A stretch of DNA of 43,655 nucleotides from a virus. Position 1 is the first letter of the stretch. Each line of letters opens with the position of its first letter. Below the pieces are notes generated by a model that saw nothing but the letters and a program-made list of their open reading frames with translations, was not told the origin of the DNA and did not search any database. The position numbers were made by a program, and so were the translations under genes. Shown here piece by piece: positions 1-7,708 of the stretch. Location of the stretch: positions 1 to 43,655 of the IMG/VR virus record IMGVR_UViG_3300020152_000035. One strand, given 5' to 3'.

Positions 1-10
1 GTCAGTTTCT

Positions 11-35
11 CTCCCCCCGAAAGAAAGGGGGGGAG
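11..35 (+). promoter_or_regulatory. C-run/G-run hairpin covering the first Shine-Dalgarno
   Basis: CTCCCCCC at 11-18 pairs with GGGGGGAG at 28-35 across an A-rich loop. The G-run is also the only Shine-Dalgarno-like sequence for the GTG start at 38, so folding would hide it. It lies at the window edge and may also belong to the genome-end (cos/pac) region. Function is inference. Confidence 0.4.
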
Positions 36-37
36 GG

Positions 38-328
38 GTGCCTAGGCGAGGTCGCCTTGAACTCGCGCTCGCTCGCGCAGTTCGGACGGCTCCTGTCCTG
101 CCGATGGACGAGGCCGCGGTCGAATTGGCGCGTACTTACGCCGCCTCGATTGACGCGAATCCTCTGATGGTGGGGCAACTTGGCGGCGGGCTAAAGGCGA
201 TGCTTCAAGAGTTGGGCATGACGCCGAAAGCCCGCGCGGACCTGATGGGCGGTAAGGTTGCGCCGGCTGCGAATCCCAGCCTCGACGAGCTACGCGCACG
301 CCGCGAGCAGCGCGCGAGGCAGCGATGA
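38..328 (+). CDS. terminase small subunit (putative)
   Basis: A 96-residue basic protein immediately upstream of the terminase region. Small terminases recognise the packaging site and hand DNA to the large subunit. Residues about 44-70 (GQLGGGLKAMLQELGMTP, then KARADLM) resemble the C-terminal part of short actinophage-type small terminases, and the tail is Arg-rich. The GTG start at 38 follows a G-rich Shine-Dalgarno. The frame stays open to the window edge, so an earlier start is possible if the genome is circularly permuted. The stop overlaps the next ATG (ATGA). Assignment rests on context plus weak similarity. Confidence 0.6.
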   Translation: MPRRGRLELALARAVRTAPVLPMDEAAVELARTYAASIDANPLMVGQLGGGLKAMLQELGMTPKARADLMGGKVAPAANPSLDELRARREQRARQR

Positions 329-822
329 ACTGTAAGCACCCACTTGGCTGCGAGAGACCAGTCCGGGCGCAGGGCTGGTGTAATGCGCACTATCTCCGGT
401 GGAAGGCAACCGGAGATCCGGGCGTGGCGGAGATCAAGCGGGTTCGTCCAACCGGCGAGCCGTGCGCAGCGGAGGGGTGCGCCCGCCCTCGAAGCAAGCG
501 GGAATGGTGTGGCACACACTACGAACGGTGGCGCGTCCATGGAGACGCCTCAATCTCGCTCGTTGCGCGCGGAAATCCCTCATACCTAGCGCTCCATAAA
601 CAGGTTTACCGGCGCAAGGGCAAAGCTAGCGAGCGCCAATGTGCGCACTGCGGCTCTGCTGCTCAGCAATGGGCCTACGACCACCTTGATCCGAATGAGC
701 GGATCGCGCCCATCAAGGTGCGCGACGAGGTATTCGACCTCCGCTACAGCCAAGACCCTGAGCACTACATACCGCTCTGCGTTCCGTGCCACCGCCAATT
801 CGACCGGGCGGTGGTCGCATGA
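325..822 (+). CDS. HNH endonuclease with two zinc knuckles
   Basis: A 165-residue protein. The N-terminal half has two copies of a C-x4-C-x8-C-x2-H-Y-x2-RW module (residues about 3-31 and 48-76), probably zinc-binding and DNA-contacting. The C-terminal half has an HNH-type core: CAHCG near residue 110, the YDHLDP motif, and CVPCHRQFD near the end, which fits a beta-beta-alpha metal nuclease fold with structural cysteines. It lies between small and large terminase genes and overlaps both by ATGA. HNH proteins next to terminases often assist cos cleavage. A free-standing homing role is the alternative. Confidence 0.88.
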   Translation: MNCKHPLGCERPVRAQGWCNAHYLRWKATGDPGVAEIKRVRPTGEPCAAEGCARPRSKREWCGTHYERWRVHGDASISLVARGNPSYLALHKQVYRRKGKASERQCAHCGSAAQQWAYDHLDPNERIAPIKVRDEVFDLRYSQDPEHYIPLCVPCHRQFDRAVVA

Positions 823-2345
823 TCGCGCAGGCGCCGGCGGTCATGGGCCGCACGTATCCGAGAATTGCTACGGCTCCTCTGGTAAAGGGCGAACCTGGAC
901 CGTGCGGCTGCGGCTGCGCCTTATCGCCGGCCACGTCCTACGGATTCGATGTAGAGGACTTCGCCAGGGACGTACTCAACAGGCCTCTCGACCCGTGGCA
1001 GCGGCACCTCGTAATCCACGCGGGAGAGTTACTAGGAGAGGAGGGAAATGGCGGGCTGTCTTCGTTGCGAAGGCCCAGATTCAGGCAAGTCCTGGTTCTG
1101 GTTGCCCGCCAGAGACCGAACGGTAAGACCGAGCTCCTCGTGATCCTCACCCTGTATTGGCTCTACGTCGACCGTGTTCGGCTGGTTCTAGGCACATCAA
1201 CCAACCTCGATACTGCGCGCGAGTCATGGGAGAAGGCAGTCTCGCTCGCCGAGGACAACCCAACTCTGGCCTCTGAGGTCGGGGATGTTCGGCGTACGAA
1301 CGGTGAGCAGACACTGACCACGGTGTGGGGTGGTCGATACAAGATCGCGGCCTCAAACCGGAAGGGTGGTAGAGGCCTCACAATCGACCGCCTCGTGCTC
1401 GATGAGTTGCGTGAGCACGCTCACTGGGACTCGTACAACGCTGCTGTTCCAGCAATGAACGCCGTCCCCGACGCCACGGCCTTCTTCATCTCAAACCAAG
1501 GTGACGACAAGTCTCAGGTACTGAACGCGCTGCGCGACCAGGCGTTGGAGGGAAGCGACGAACGCTTGGGGTTGTTCGAGTGGTCGTCCGAGGACGGCAT
1601 GGACCCGACAGATCCTGAGGCTCTTGCGATGGCTAATCCGAGCTTAGGGCGGCGCATTTTTCTCGACACGCTAATGGGTGATGCGATTCGTGCGAAGCAA
1701 GCCGGCGGGGAACAGTTGGCGGACTTCCTCACTGAAGTGCACTGCAGACGAGTGCCACTCCTGAACCCAGCTATCGACTTGGACGCCTGGTCGCGCAGCT
1801 ACAGCGCCGAGAACAGCCTCGAGGCGTTCAAGGACAAGCTCGCCCTGTGCGTCGATGTCTCGTTCGACCAGACGCACGCGACGCTCTACGCCGCCGCGGT
1901 GGATGGCGAGCGCGTGCGCGTCGATCCCGTGGCGGCATGGGAGGGGCAGGACGCCATCTCCCAGATGTCGTCCCAGTTGCCGGCGCTGGTCGAGAAGATG
2001 AAACCGCGCGTGCTCGGCTGGTTCCCCGACGGACCGGCCGCAGCAGCGCTCCCCGCGCTGACTCCGCGTCAGGGCTGGCCTCCGGCAGGTGTGACGGTCG
2101 AGGCGATCCGCCAGGTGACGGCGGTGTGCATGGGCTTCGCCGAGCAGGTGCGGTCGGACAAGGTCTACCACTCGGGCGACCCGTTGCTCGACGCGCACGT
2201 GCGGGCCGCCGAGAAGCTCTCGTACGGCGACGGCTGGCGCTTCACTCGACGCAAGGCGGGGCACGTCGATGCGGCGTACGCCGCTGCGGGCGCAGTGCAC
2301 CTCGCGCGCACACTCCAAGACGAGTCAGAACCGATGATCTTCTGA
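819..2345 (+). CDS. terminase large subunit
   Basis: A 508-residue DNA-packaging motor with ATPase and nuclease domains. The ATP-binding site is ARQRPNGKT (about residue 97 on) followed by a helix. Walker B is RLVLDELREH near residue 195. The nuclease half has the acidic motif LALCVDVSFD (about residue 340) and a late HVDAAYAAAGAV motif. I chose ATG at 819, which overlaps the HNH stop, over an in-frame GTG at 786. The P-loop looks two residues longer than the usual ARQNGKT. The stop overlaps the next ATG. Confidence 0.93.
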   Translation: MIAQAPAVMGRTYPRIATAPLVKGEPGPCGCGCALSPATSYGFDVEDFARDVLNRPLDPWQRHLVIHAGELLGEEGNGGLSSLRRPRFRQVLVLVARQRPNGKTELLVILTLYWLYVDRVRLVLGTSTNLDTARESWEKAVSLAEDNPTLASEVGDVRRTNGEQTLTTVWGGRYKIAASNRKGGRGLTIDRLVLDELREHAHWDSYNAAVPAMNAVPDATAFFISNQGDDKSQVLNALRDQALEGSDERLGLFEWSSEDGMDPTDPEALAMANPSLGRRIFLDTLMGDAIRAKQAGGEQLADFLTEVHCRRVPLLNPAIDLDAWSRSYSAENSLEAFKDKLALCVDVSFDQTHATLYAAAVDGERVRVDPVAAWEGQDAISQMSSQLPALVEKMKPRVLGWFPDGPAAAALPALTPRQGWPPAGVTVEAIRQVTAVCMGFAEQVRSDKVYHSGDPLLDAHVRAAEKLSYGDGWRFTRRKAGHVDAAYAAAGAVHLARTLQDESEPMIF

Positions 2346-2524
2346 TGACGAGGGATGCGCTGGAATGGCTCGGAGCGATGCTAGTGGTGGTGGGAGCGGG
2401 CATGGCCTATCTCCCTCTCGGATTCCTTGCAGCGGGATTGTGGCTGCTGTGGGCCGCGAACGCAGACGCGATCGCGGTACTGATGTTCGGTACGGGAGGC
2501 GAAGATGGCACCGACGCTGAGTAA
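2345..2524 (+). CDS. small membrane protein between terminase and portal
   Basis: A 59-residue protein starting at the ATG that overlaps the terminase stop. Residues about 8-50 form one long or two short hydrophobic segments (LVVVGAGMAYLPLGFLAAG and LWLLWAANADAIAVLM), with an acidic C-terminus. The end overlaps the portal start by 20 bases, suggesting translational coupling. Small membrane proteins occur in this position in other high-GC phages, but no function is known. It is too short to classify. Confidence 0.6.
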   Translation: MTRDALEWLGAMLVVVGAGMAYLPLGFLAAGLWLLWAANADAIAVLMFGTGGEDGTDAE

Positions 2525-3767
2525 TTTTTCCACCCGCGTCCGTACGCGTGGTGCAAATCCAGTGACGCAGCGACAGACGCCCCGATGGTCGCCCAGTTGG
2601 TTTACGGGGTTATCGGGGCGCACATTCGATGTATCGCAAGCCATGAGTGTTCCAGCATTCGGCCGCGCGGGGAACATCATCGCCGGAACGATTGCGGGGT
2701 TCCCCTTACACATCTACGAGTCCGGACAGGACGGGCAGCGTCGATTGGCGCAGGACGACTCCAACCGGTTTCTGTGGGGCGTCGGCGGGCCGCGTAGCAA
2801 GAACAACGACCGGCCACTCGGGCCTAACCCGGAGGTTCCAGCGTTTGTCTTTTGGAAGGTAGTGGCGACTCACAAGTTCTGGCGAGAGAACGTCTACCTC
2901 TTTGTGGTTTCTGATAATGCCCGGCGTACTCTGGAACTCTGGCCGATCGATCCTGTTCGCGTGCGGGTCGGGCGCCTCGCAGACGGCCGCAAGATATTCG
3001 AGGTCGATGGCAAAGAGGCATACCTCGACTACCTCCACGGAGGAGAGATCGTCCATGTCGTCGGGGACTCAGAGGATGGGCTCGTCGGCGTAGGACCACT
3101 ACAGCGCTACGCCGACACCTTCGAGACGGCGATTTCGACGGAGCAGTACGCCTCCCGGCAGTTCTCAAACAACACGAATCCGAGCGGCATCCTCAAGACC
3201 GACCAGCAACTGACTCCAGACCGCGCCGAGGAACTCCTTGCGCGCTGGGAGGCGCGTCACGCTGGCGGGGTAAACGCTGGCCGCCCTGCTGTTCTGTCGA
3301 ACGGGCTGGAATGGCAAACGATCCAGTTCAACCCGGAAGAGACTCAGATGCTCGAGTCTCGCAAGTTCGGCGTGTTCCTCATGGAGATCCTGAGCGGCGT
3401 CCCGCCGCACTTGCTGGGCGACGTAGAACGGTCTACTTCGTGGGGGAGCGGCATCGAAGAGCAATCAAGAAATTTCCTGACGTACACGCTCTCGAATCAC
3501 TACATTCCGATTGAACAGACGATCACGATGGCGTTCCTGCCGAAGGATCGCTTTGCGTTGTTCAACCCGGACGCCATCCTGCGGCCGGACACCTTCAAGC
3601 GGGCTCAGGTCCACGAGATCATGATCCGCTCCCGCATGGCTACGCCAAACGAGCGCCGTGCCTACGAGAACATGGAGCCCATCGAAGGCGGCGACGAGCT
3701 CGCTGCTCCCCCGAACGCATCCCTCCCCGCACCGACTGAACGTCGTTCAACTGAGGAGGGCGAGTGA
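2505..3767 (+). CDS. portal protein, HK97 family
   Basis: A 420-residue protein that forms the dodecameric ring at the capsid vertex through which DNA passes. Typical features: the N-terminal MSVPAFGRAGNIIAGTIAG helix, the VWPIDPVRVRV-like stretch (WPIDPVRVRV), GILKTDQQLTP, FGVFLMEILSGVPPHLLGD, and a C-terminal NERRAYENMEPIEGGDEL tail, all characteristic of HK97-type portals of about 400 residues. ATG at 2505 lies inside the end of the membrane gene. The C-terminus is disordered and acidic. Order terminase-portal-protease-capsid is canonical. Confidence 0.95.
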   Translation: MAPTLSNFSTRVRTRGANPVTQRQTPRWSPSWFTGLSGRTFDVSQAMSVPAFGRAGNIIAGTIAGFPLHIYESGQDGQRRLAQDDSNRFLWGVGGPRSKNNDRPLGPNPEVPAFVFWKVVATHKFWRENVYLFVVSDNARRTLELWPIDPVRVRVGRLADGRKIFEVDGKEAYLDYLHGGEIVHVVGDSEDGLVGVGPLQRYADTFETAISTEQYASRQFSNNTNPSGILKTDQQLTPDRAEELLARWEARHAGGVNAGRPAVLSNGLEWQTIQFNPEETQMLESRKFGVFLMEILSGVPPHLLGDVERSTSWGSGIEEQSRNFLTYTLSNHYIPIEQTITMAFLPKDRFALFNPDAILRPDTFKRAQVHEIMIRSRMATPNERRAYENMEPIEGGDELAAPPNASLPAPTERRSTEEGE

Positions 3768-4024
3768 TGGGAGAACAGATCACCGAACAGATGTGGGGCT
3801 TGCACGCGGATCGCGAGGCTCCGTGTGACCGCTGCTACGCGATGATCAGCATGGTCATAGCGGGTCAGTCCACTTGGCAGAACATCAACGATCTCCATCA
3901 CGACTGCCGCCTAGCGGCGATCAATGTTGGCTTGATCAGGTGGGTTCCGGTGCAGCGAATGTCGCTCTCTGATGCCGGCCAACTCCGAACGCTGATCGAG
4001 GCGTTTGAGGAGGGCAACGAATGA
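3767..4024 (+). CDS. unknown small protein carrying a capsid-like peptide
   Basis: An 85-residue protein. ATG at 3767 forms TGATG with the portal stop; a GTG one codon earlier is also possible. The middle has CDRC and HHDC, a possible zinc site. The C-terminal SDAGQLRTLIEAF is nearly identical to ADAGQLRTLIDAF at residues 254-266 of the capsid at 5571-6881, with differences almost all at synonymous bases. The match suggests a copied capsid segment, perhaps binding the same partner. Function is unknown. Confidence 0.6.
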   Translation: MGEQITEQMWGLHADREAPCDRCYAMISMVIAGQSTWQNINDLHHDCRLAAINVGLIRWVPVQRMSLSDAGQLRTLIEAFEEGNE

Positions 4025-4170
4025 TGGGGGTACAGACAATCCCGGCGGCCATCGAGCAGAAGATCGAGGCGTTTTGCGGCCAGAAGAAATCGGGGCGGTT
4101 CATCCTCGACATCAGCGAGGGCCGCATCGTCGGCTGGGAGATTCTCGAAAAGGGCCGCATCCGTGGATGA
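4021..4170 (+). CDS. small DUF2292-like protein
   Basis: A 49-residue protein overlapping the preceding stop by ATGA. The pattern SGRFILDISEGRIVGWEILEKGR is a short beta-hairpin followed by a basic end. It resembles the tiny DUF2292-type proteins of phages and bacteria, whose role is unknown. A second protein of similar pattern lies at 21815-21961. The resemblance is by eye only. Confidence 0.5.
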   Translation: MMGVQTIPAAIEQKIEAFCGQKKSGRFILDISEGRIVGWEILEKGRIRG

Positions 4171-4276
4171 CCGCTGCGAGTGCGGACACTCGATCGAGCG
4201 GAAGCACGGGCCGTACGGCTGCCAGTCGTGTCCTCCGAACAAGTGCCTGCGCGAAGGTTTGCGTCCGGTCGGATAA
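4163..4276 (+). CDS. Cys-rich mini zinc-finger protein
   Basis: A 37-residue frame from GTG at 4163, overlapping the previous gene by 8 bases. It contains CECGH, then CQSCPPNKC, a pattern of alternating Cys and His expected for a single zinc knuckle. Similar tiny Cys-rich proteins are common in high-GC phages and have no assigned function. A competing frame starting at ATG 4167 shows no recognisable features. Confidence 0.45.
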   Translation: MDDRCECGHSIERKHGPYGCQSCPPNKCLREGLRPVG

Positions 4277-4278
4277 TG

Positions 4279-4308
4279 TTGACGCGCGTACTCGGGTGAG
4301 GGCATACT
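4279..4308 (+). promoter_or_regulatory. candidate promoter for the head genes
   Basis: TTGACG at 4279-4284 and CATACT at 4303-4308 are separated by 18 bases, a fair match to a housekeeping sigma promoter, in one of the few rightward intergenic gaps (4277-4398). It would drive protease, capsid and downstream genes. Confidence 0.5.
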
Positions 4309-4356
4309 AGCATTAGGTAATAAGGTTCCTCCTACGCCCGCCCCAGGCGGTTCCAG

Positions 4357-4397
4357 CGGAGCCCTTCGAGCGATGCACATCGCTACGGGGGCTCCGC
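4357..4397 (+). promoter_or_regulatory. folded leader before the protease gene
   Basis: GCGGAGCCC pairs with GGGCTCCGC and an inner GCGAT pairs with ATCGC, giving a two-stage hairpin. It ends one base before the TTG start at 4399 and contains the G-run that could act as ribosome-binding site. There is no T-run, so a terminator is unlikely. A translational brake or mRNA-stabilising fold is the best guess. Confidence 0.5.
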
Positions 4398-4398
4398 T

Positions 4399-5574
4399 TT
4401 GTACGACACAAGGGCGTTCCTCTCCGACCAACCCTGGGCCGTAGACCTCCCTCACCTCGAGAGGGAGCTTTCTAGCCGACTCGAAATCCTCAAGGCAATC
4501 GGCCAACCGCACGCGGAGCAACGCGTCCCACCGCCCCGCCTGCCGCGCGGTGGCTCTGGCGTGGCAGTCCTCTCAATCCGCGGCCCGATCACGCACCACT
4601 CCGAAGGCGGCCTTCTAGCCGCGCTCTTCGGCGAGACGACGTACGACTCGATCGGGGCGGAGTTTCGCACGGCGATGGCGGACGAAGCCGTTCGCGCGAT
4701 CGTCCTCGACATCGACTCCCCGGGCGGCACCGTCGCCGGAGCTCCCGAACTCGCAGCCGAGATCTACCGCGCGCGCGGGCGCAAGCCTGTAGTCGCGCTC
4801 GCCAACGCGCACGCGATGAGCGCGGCGTACTGGCTCGGATCGTCAGCCGAAGAGTTCTACATCACGCCTTCTGGCGAGGGCGGCAGCATCGGCGTGATCG
4901 CCTCGCACATGAACCTCTCTGGCGCCGCCGAGAAGGCCGGCATCCAGCCGACCATCCTCTCCGCCGGCAAATACAAGGCAGAGGTCAACGAGTTCGAGCC
5001 TCTGAACGACGAAGCACTGGCCGCCGCGCAGCATCGCATCGAGGCCGCATACGACCTATTCGTCCACGACGTAGCGCGCAACCGCGGCGCGACCGAGGCG
5101 CAGGTGCGCAATGGCTACGGCGAAGGCCGTTACTTGGTCGCGAAGGACGCGGTCAAGGCTGGCCTGTTCGACGGTGAGCGCACGTTCGAGCAGGTGCTTC
5201 GCAACATCGGTCAGTCACGCTCATCGTCTCCCGCCGCTGCGCTCGAAGAGACCGAGCGCGCCGCAGAGTCCATTCCATTCGGAGTTCACGCCACGCAGGC
5301 GCTAGCTGCCATGCAGGCGTTCATCTCCCGTGCGCAAGCGCTAGCTGCTCTGCGCGCGGAGGAGGGCCGCCCCCTCGGCGAGTCCGCACGAAACGCACTG
5401 TTCTCATTCGCTGAGGCGGTCGCGGAGCAAACCCAGCTAGTCGATCAACTGATTCGCAACCAGCCAGACGCGCGAGCGCGTCAGGACGCGGAAGCGTTCG
5501 CTCGGTTCCGAGTCGCGTTGCTTCGAGACGAGGCCGCTGCCACGCAGCAGGCACTGGAGATGAACGCACGATGA
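4399..5574 (+). CDS. S49-type prohead protease
   Basis: A 391-residue ClpP/SppA-fold serine protease that processes the prohead. Motifs: LSIRGPIT (about residue 58), DIDSPGGTV (105-111), catalytic Ser141 in HAMSAAYW, GGSIGVI (161-167), and Lys191/Lys193 in SAGKYKAEVN as the likely base. The last 110 residues are Ala/Glu-rich and helical and may act as internal scaffold. The only reasonable start is TTG at 4399, since the frame holds no ATG or GTG from the upstream stop at 4321 to there. The stop overlaps the capsid start (ATGA). Most HK97-like phages use U35 proteases, but S49 versions are known. Confidence 0.9.
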   Translation: MYDTRAFLSDQPWAVDLPHLERELSSRLEILKAIGQPHAEQRVPPPRLPRGGSGVAVLSIRGPITHHSEGGLLAALFGETTYDSIGAEFRTAMADEAVRAIVLDIDSPGGTVAGAPELAAEIYRARGRKPVVALANAHAMSAAYWLGSSAEEFYITPSGEGGSIGVIASHMNLSGAAEKAGIQPTILSAGKYKAEVNEFEPLNDEALAAAQHRIEAAYDLFVHDVARNRGATEAQVRNGYGEGRYLVAKDAVKAGLFDGERTFEQVLRNIGQSRSSSPAAALEETERAAESIPFGVHATQALAAMQAFISRAQALAALRAEEGRPLGESARNALFSFAEAVAEQTQLVDQLIRNQPDARARQDAEAFARFRVALLRDEAAATQQALEMNAR

Positions 5575-6881
5575 CCACACAGACTCGGGCGGACCAGGCG
5601 CGCGAGCGCCTCGTCGAGGCCACGGCAGTCCTGATCGAGGAACTCGCCAAGTACGAGAACACACCTCCGACCCCGGAGCAGTTGGAGCACCTGAACGAAC
5701 TGAAGGCGTCGAAGGACAAGGCCAAGGCTGACTTCGATGAGGTCGGCAAGTTCGAGGCTCTCCGCGTCGACGCCGCGACCATGCAGGACTTCCTCAAGCA
5801 GCCGGCCAACCGCCCGCCGCACGCGGACAGCGGTGAGCCGATGCGCGAGCGCCGCGGGCGCATCTCGCCCAAGAGCCTCGGCCAGAAGTTCGCGGCCGAC
5901 GAAAACTACCAGGCATGGCTGAAGTCCATCGCGCCGAACGGCAAGATCCCCGACAGCGCGCGAATCCCCAGCTCCCCGGCGTTCGCTTTCGGTGGTCTGA
6001 ACGACCTGCAGCCGATGGCGGCGCTGCTGACCGGTGCGTCGTCCACATCGGGCGGCGCGATGATCTACGACGACAACTACCCAGGCCTCATCGGCCTCGG
6101 TCGTCGCGAACTCACCATCCGCGACCTGGTCACCCCCGGCCAGACGGACAGCGACACCGTGACGTACGTCCGCGTCACGAGCGAGACGAACAACGCGGCT
6201 CCCGTGGCGGAGGCAACCGCTACTGGTGACGGCTCCGGCGTGAAGCCTGAGTCGGCGATGGCGTTCGAGCGCGTCTCGACGACCGTGAAGACGATCGCCC
6301 ACTGGATTCCCGCCACGAAGGCGGCGCTGGCTGACGCTGGTCAGTTGCGCACGCTGATCGACGCCTTCCTGCGCGACGGCCTCGAGGAAGAGCTCGAAGA
6401 CCAGATGCTCACCGGCGACGGTTCCGGCGAGAACTTCACTGGAATTTTCAACACGACCGGCACGCAGACGCAGGCGTGGGACACCGACATCTTCGCGACC
6501 ACCCGCAAGGCGATTACGAAGATGCGCACCGTCGCGCGTCGCCGTCCGACCGCCTGGGCGATGCTCCCGGCCACGCTGGAGTTCCTCGACCTCCAGAAGG
6601 ACGGCGAGGAGCGTTACTACAACGGCGGCCCATTCGGGCCTGCTGGCCGCACGCTCTGGGGCTACCCGATCGTCGAGACCGAGGGGCTCCCGACGGGCTT
6701 CGCGCTGCTCGGAGACTTCAAGCGCGCCGTGCTCTGGGATCGCGAGCAGGCGTCGATCCAGGTCTCGGACTCGCACTCGGACTTCTTCATCCGAAACCTC
6801 GTCGCAATCCTCGCGGAGATGCGCGCGGCCTTCGGTGTGCTGCAGCCCAACGCGTTCGTCGAAGTGGACGTGGTCGCCTAA
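5571..6881 (+). CDS. major capsid protein, HK97 fold
   Basis: A 436-residue capsid subunit. Residues about 5-75 are a charged coiled coil (delta domain) serving as fused scaffold and normally removed by the prohead protease encoded just upstream. The remainder has HK97-fold signatures: a long spine helix near LADAGQLRTLIDAF (about 252-266), ELEDQMLTGDGSGENFTGI, and the C-terminal FGVLQPNAFVEVDVVA strand. ATG at 5571 overlaps the protease stop. No separate scaffold gene is seen, which agrees with a fused delta domain. Confidence 0.94.
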   Translation: MTTQTRADQARERLVEATAVLIEELAKYENTPPTPEQLEHLNELKASKDKAKADFDEVGKFEALRVDAATMQDFLKQPANRPPHADSGEPMRERRGRISPKSLGQKFAADENYQAWLKSIAPNGKIPDSARIPSSPAFAFGGLNDLQPMAALLTGASSTSGGAMIYDDNYPGLIGLGRRELTIRDLVTPGQTDSDTVTYVRVTSETNNAAPVAEATATGDGSGVKPESAMAFERVSTTVKTIAHWIPATKAALADAGQLRTLIDAFLRDGLEEELEDQMLTGDGSGENFTGIFNTTGTQTQAWDTDIFATTRKAITKMRTVARRRPTAWAMLPATLEFLDLQKDGEERYYNGGPFGPAGRTLWGYPIVETEGLPTGFALLGDFKRAVLWDREQASIQVSDSHSDFFIRNLVAILAEMRAAFGVLQPNAFVEVDVVA

Positions 6882-6914
6882 CAGGGCGGCGCGACCGGAA
6901 GCAGGAGATTCGAG

Positions 6915-7277
6915 ATGAGCGACACGCTCAATGGCGCGGGCCTCGACCGAGTGTCCGTGAAGACGGCGAACTACACCGTCGTCGCCGCCACAGACAACGG
7001 CAAGGTCTTCACCAACGAGGGCGCGGCGGGGGCGATCACGTTCGCCCTCCCCGCCGCAACGGTGGGCCAGCGCTACGGCTTCCATGTGATGGCGGCGCAG
7101 GAACTGCGCATCGACCCGAACGGCACCGAGACCATCTCGCTGCCCACGGGCGTGCAGCAGGCCGCCGGCAAGTACATCGGTGCCGACGCAGCGGGCGAGT
7201 ACATCCTCATCCGCTGCGTGAAGGCGGGTCAGTGGAACGCCTTCGGCGCTGTCGGCACCTGGACGGCTGAGGCCTAG
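6915..7277 (+). CDS. capsid decoration-like protein (putative)
   Basis: A 120-residue protein with a strong Shine-Dalgarno (AGGAG) before ATG 6915. It is beta-rich and Gly/Ala-rich: DNGKVFTNEGAAGAITFALP, RYGFHV, then a DPNGTETI turn. This pattern occurs in phage virion proteins of beta-sandwich or beta-helix type. Position directly after the capsid suggests a decoration or head-stabilising protein, by context only. Confidence 0.5.
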   Translation: MSDTLNGAGLDRVSVKTANYTVVAATDNGKVFTNEGAAGAITFALPAATVGQRYGFHVMAAQELRIDPNGTETISLPTGVQQAAGKYIGADAAGEYILIRCVKAGQWNAFGAVGTWTAEA

Positions 7278-7280
7278 CAG

Positions 7281-7421
7281 ATGCCAGACACGGTAGCCCC
7301 GTTCACGACCACGACGCAGGCGCTGCCCCCGGTGCCTGTGCGTGTCGTGCAACGGGGCTACCGCTGTCCGATCTGCAATCGACTGAACTACGCCTGCACG
7401 ACAGAGGAGCACGAGGCATGA
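7281..7421 (+). CDS. 46-residue CPIC protein
   Basis: A small frame between decoration and connector genes with ATG at 7281 and a stop overlapping the next ATG. The N-terminal half is Pro/Thr-rich; the C-terminus has RCPICNRLNYAC, a possible half zinc ribbon. Function is unknown. Its tight coupling to the following gene supports expression. Confidence 0.5.
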   Translation: MPDTVAPFTTTTQALPPVPVRVVQRGYRCPICNRLNYACTTEEHEA

Positions 7422-7687
7422 CAACCGAACGACCGGTCACGCGGGTGAACACCGCAGACGGCAAGACCACGATCAACGTCCGCAACGAAGAGCTCGAGAA
7501 GTACCTCGCGGCCAACCCCGGCGCCGAGGTGGTGCAGCCGGAGCGCACTGCGACTCGCTCGCGTACGCGCGCGCAGGCCGAGGACGCGTCCACCGAGGAC
7601 GCCGACGGCGACCAGGACGAGCAGGAAACGGACGGCGACGACGGTCCGCGGCGTTCCCCCCGCGCCCGCACGACTCGTCGCAGCTAG
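7418..7687 (+). CDS. unknown protein with acidic-then-basic tail
   Basis: An 89-residue protein. Residues 1-40 could fold (TTINVRNEELEKYLAANPGAEVV); the rest is low-complexity, Asp/Glu-rich followed by Arg-rich. Small proteins of this kind lie between capsid and connector genes in many siphoviruses and may be head-associated. I do not recognise a family. Confidence 0.55.
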   Translation: MTTERPVTRVNTADGKTTINVRNEELEKYLAANPGAEVVQPERTATRSRTRAQAEDASTEDADGDQDEQETDGDDGPRRSPRARTTRRS

Positions 7688-7708
7688 CGCAGGGAAGACG
7701 GTGGCGAG

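Noticed and set aside
4357-4400. intrinsic terminator before the protease gene
   Set aside because: The hairpin is followed by only three T residues and directly by the start codon.
5481-7424. 647-residue leftward frame opposite protease and capsid
   Set aside because: Arg/Val/Leu-rich composition is typical of antisense of GC-rich coding DNA; the plus strand encodes clear S49 protease and HK97 capsid proteins.
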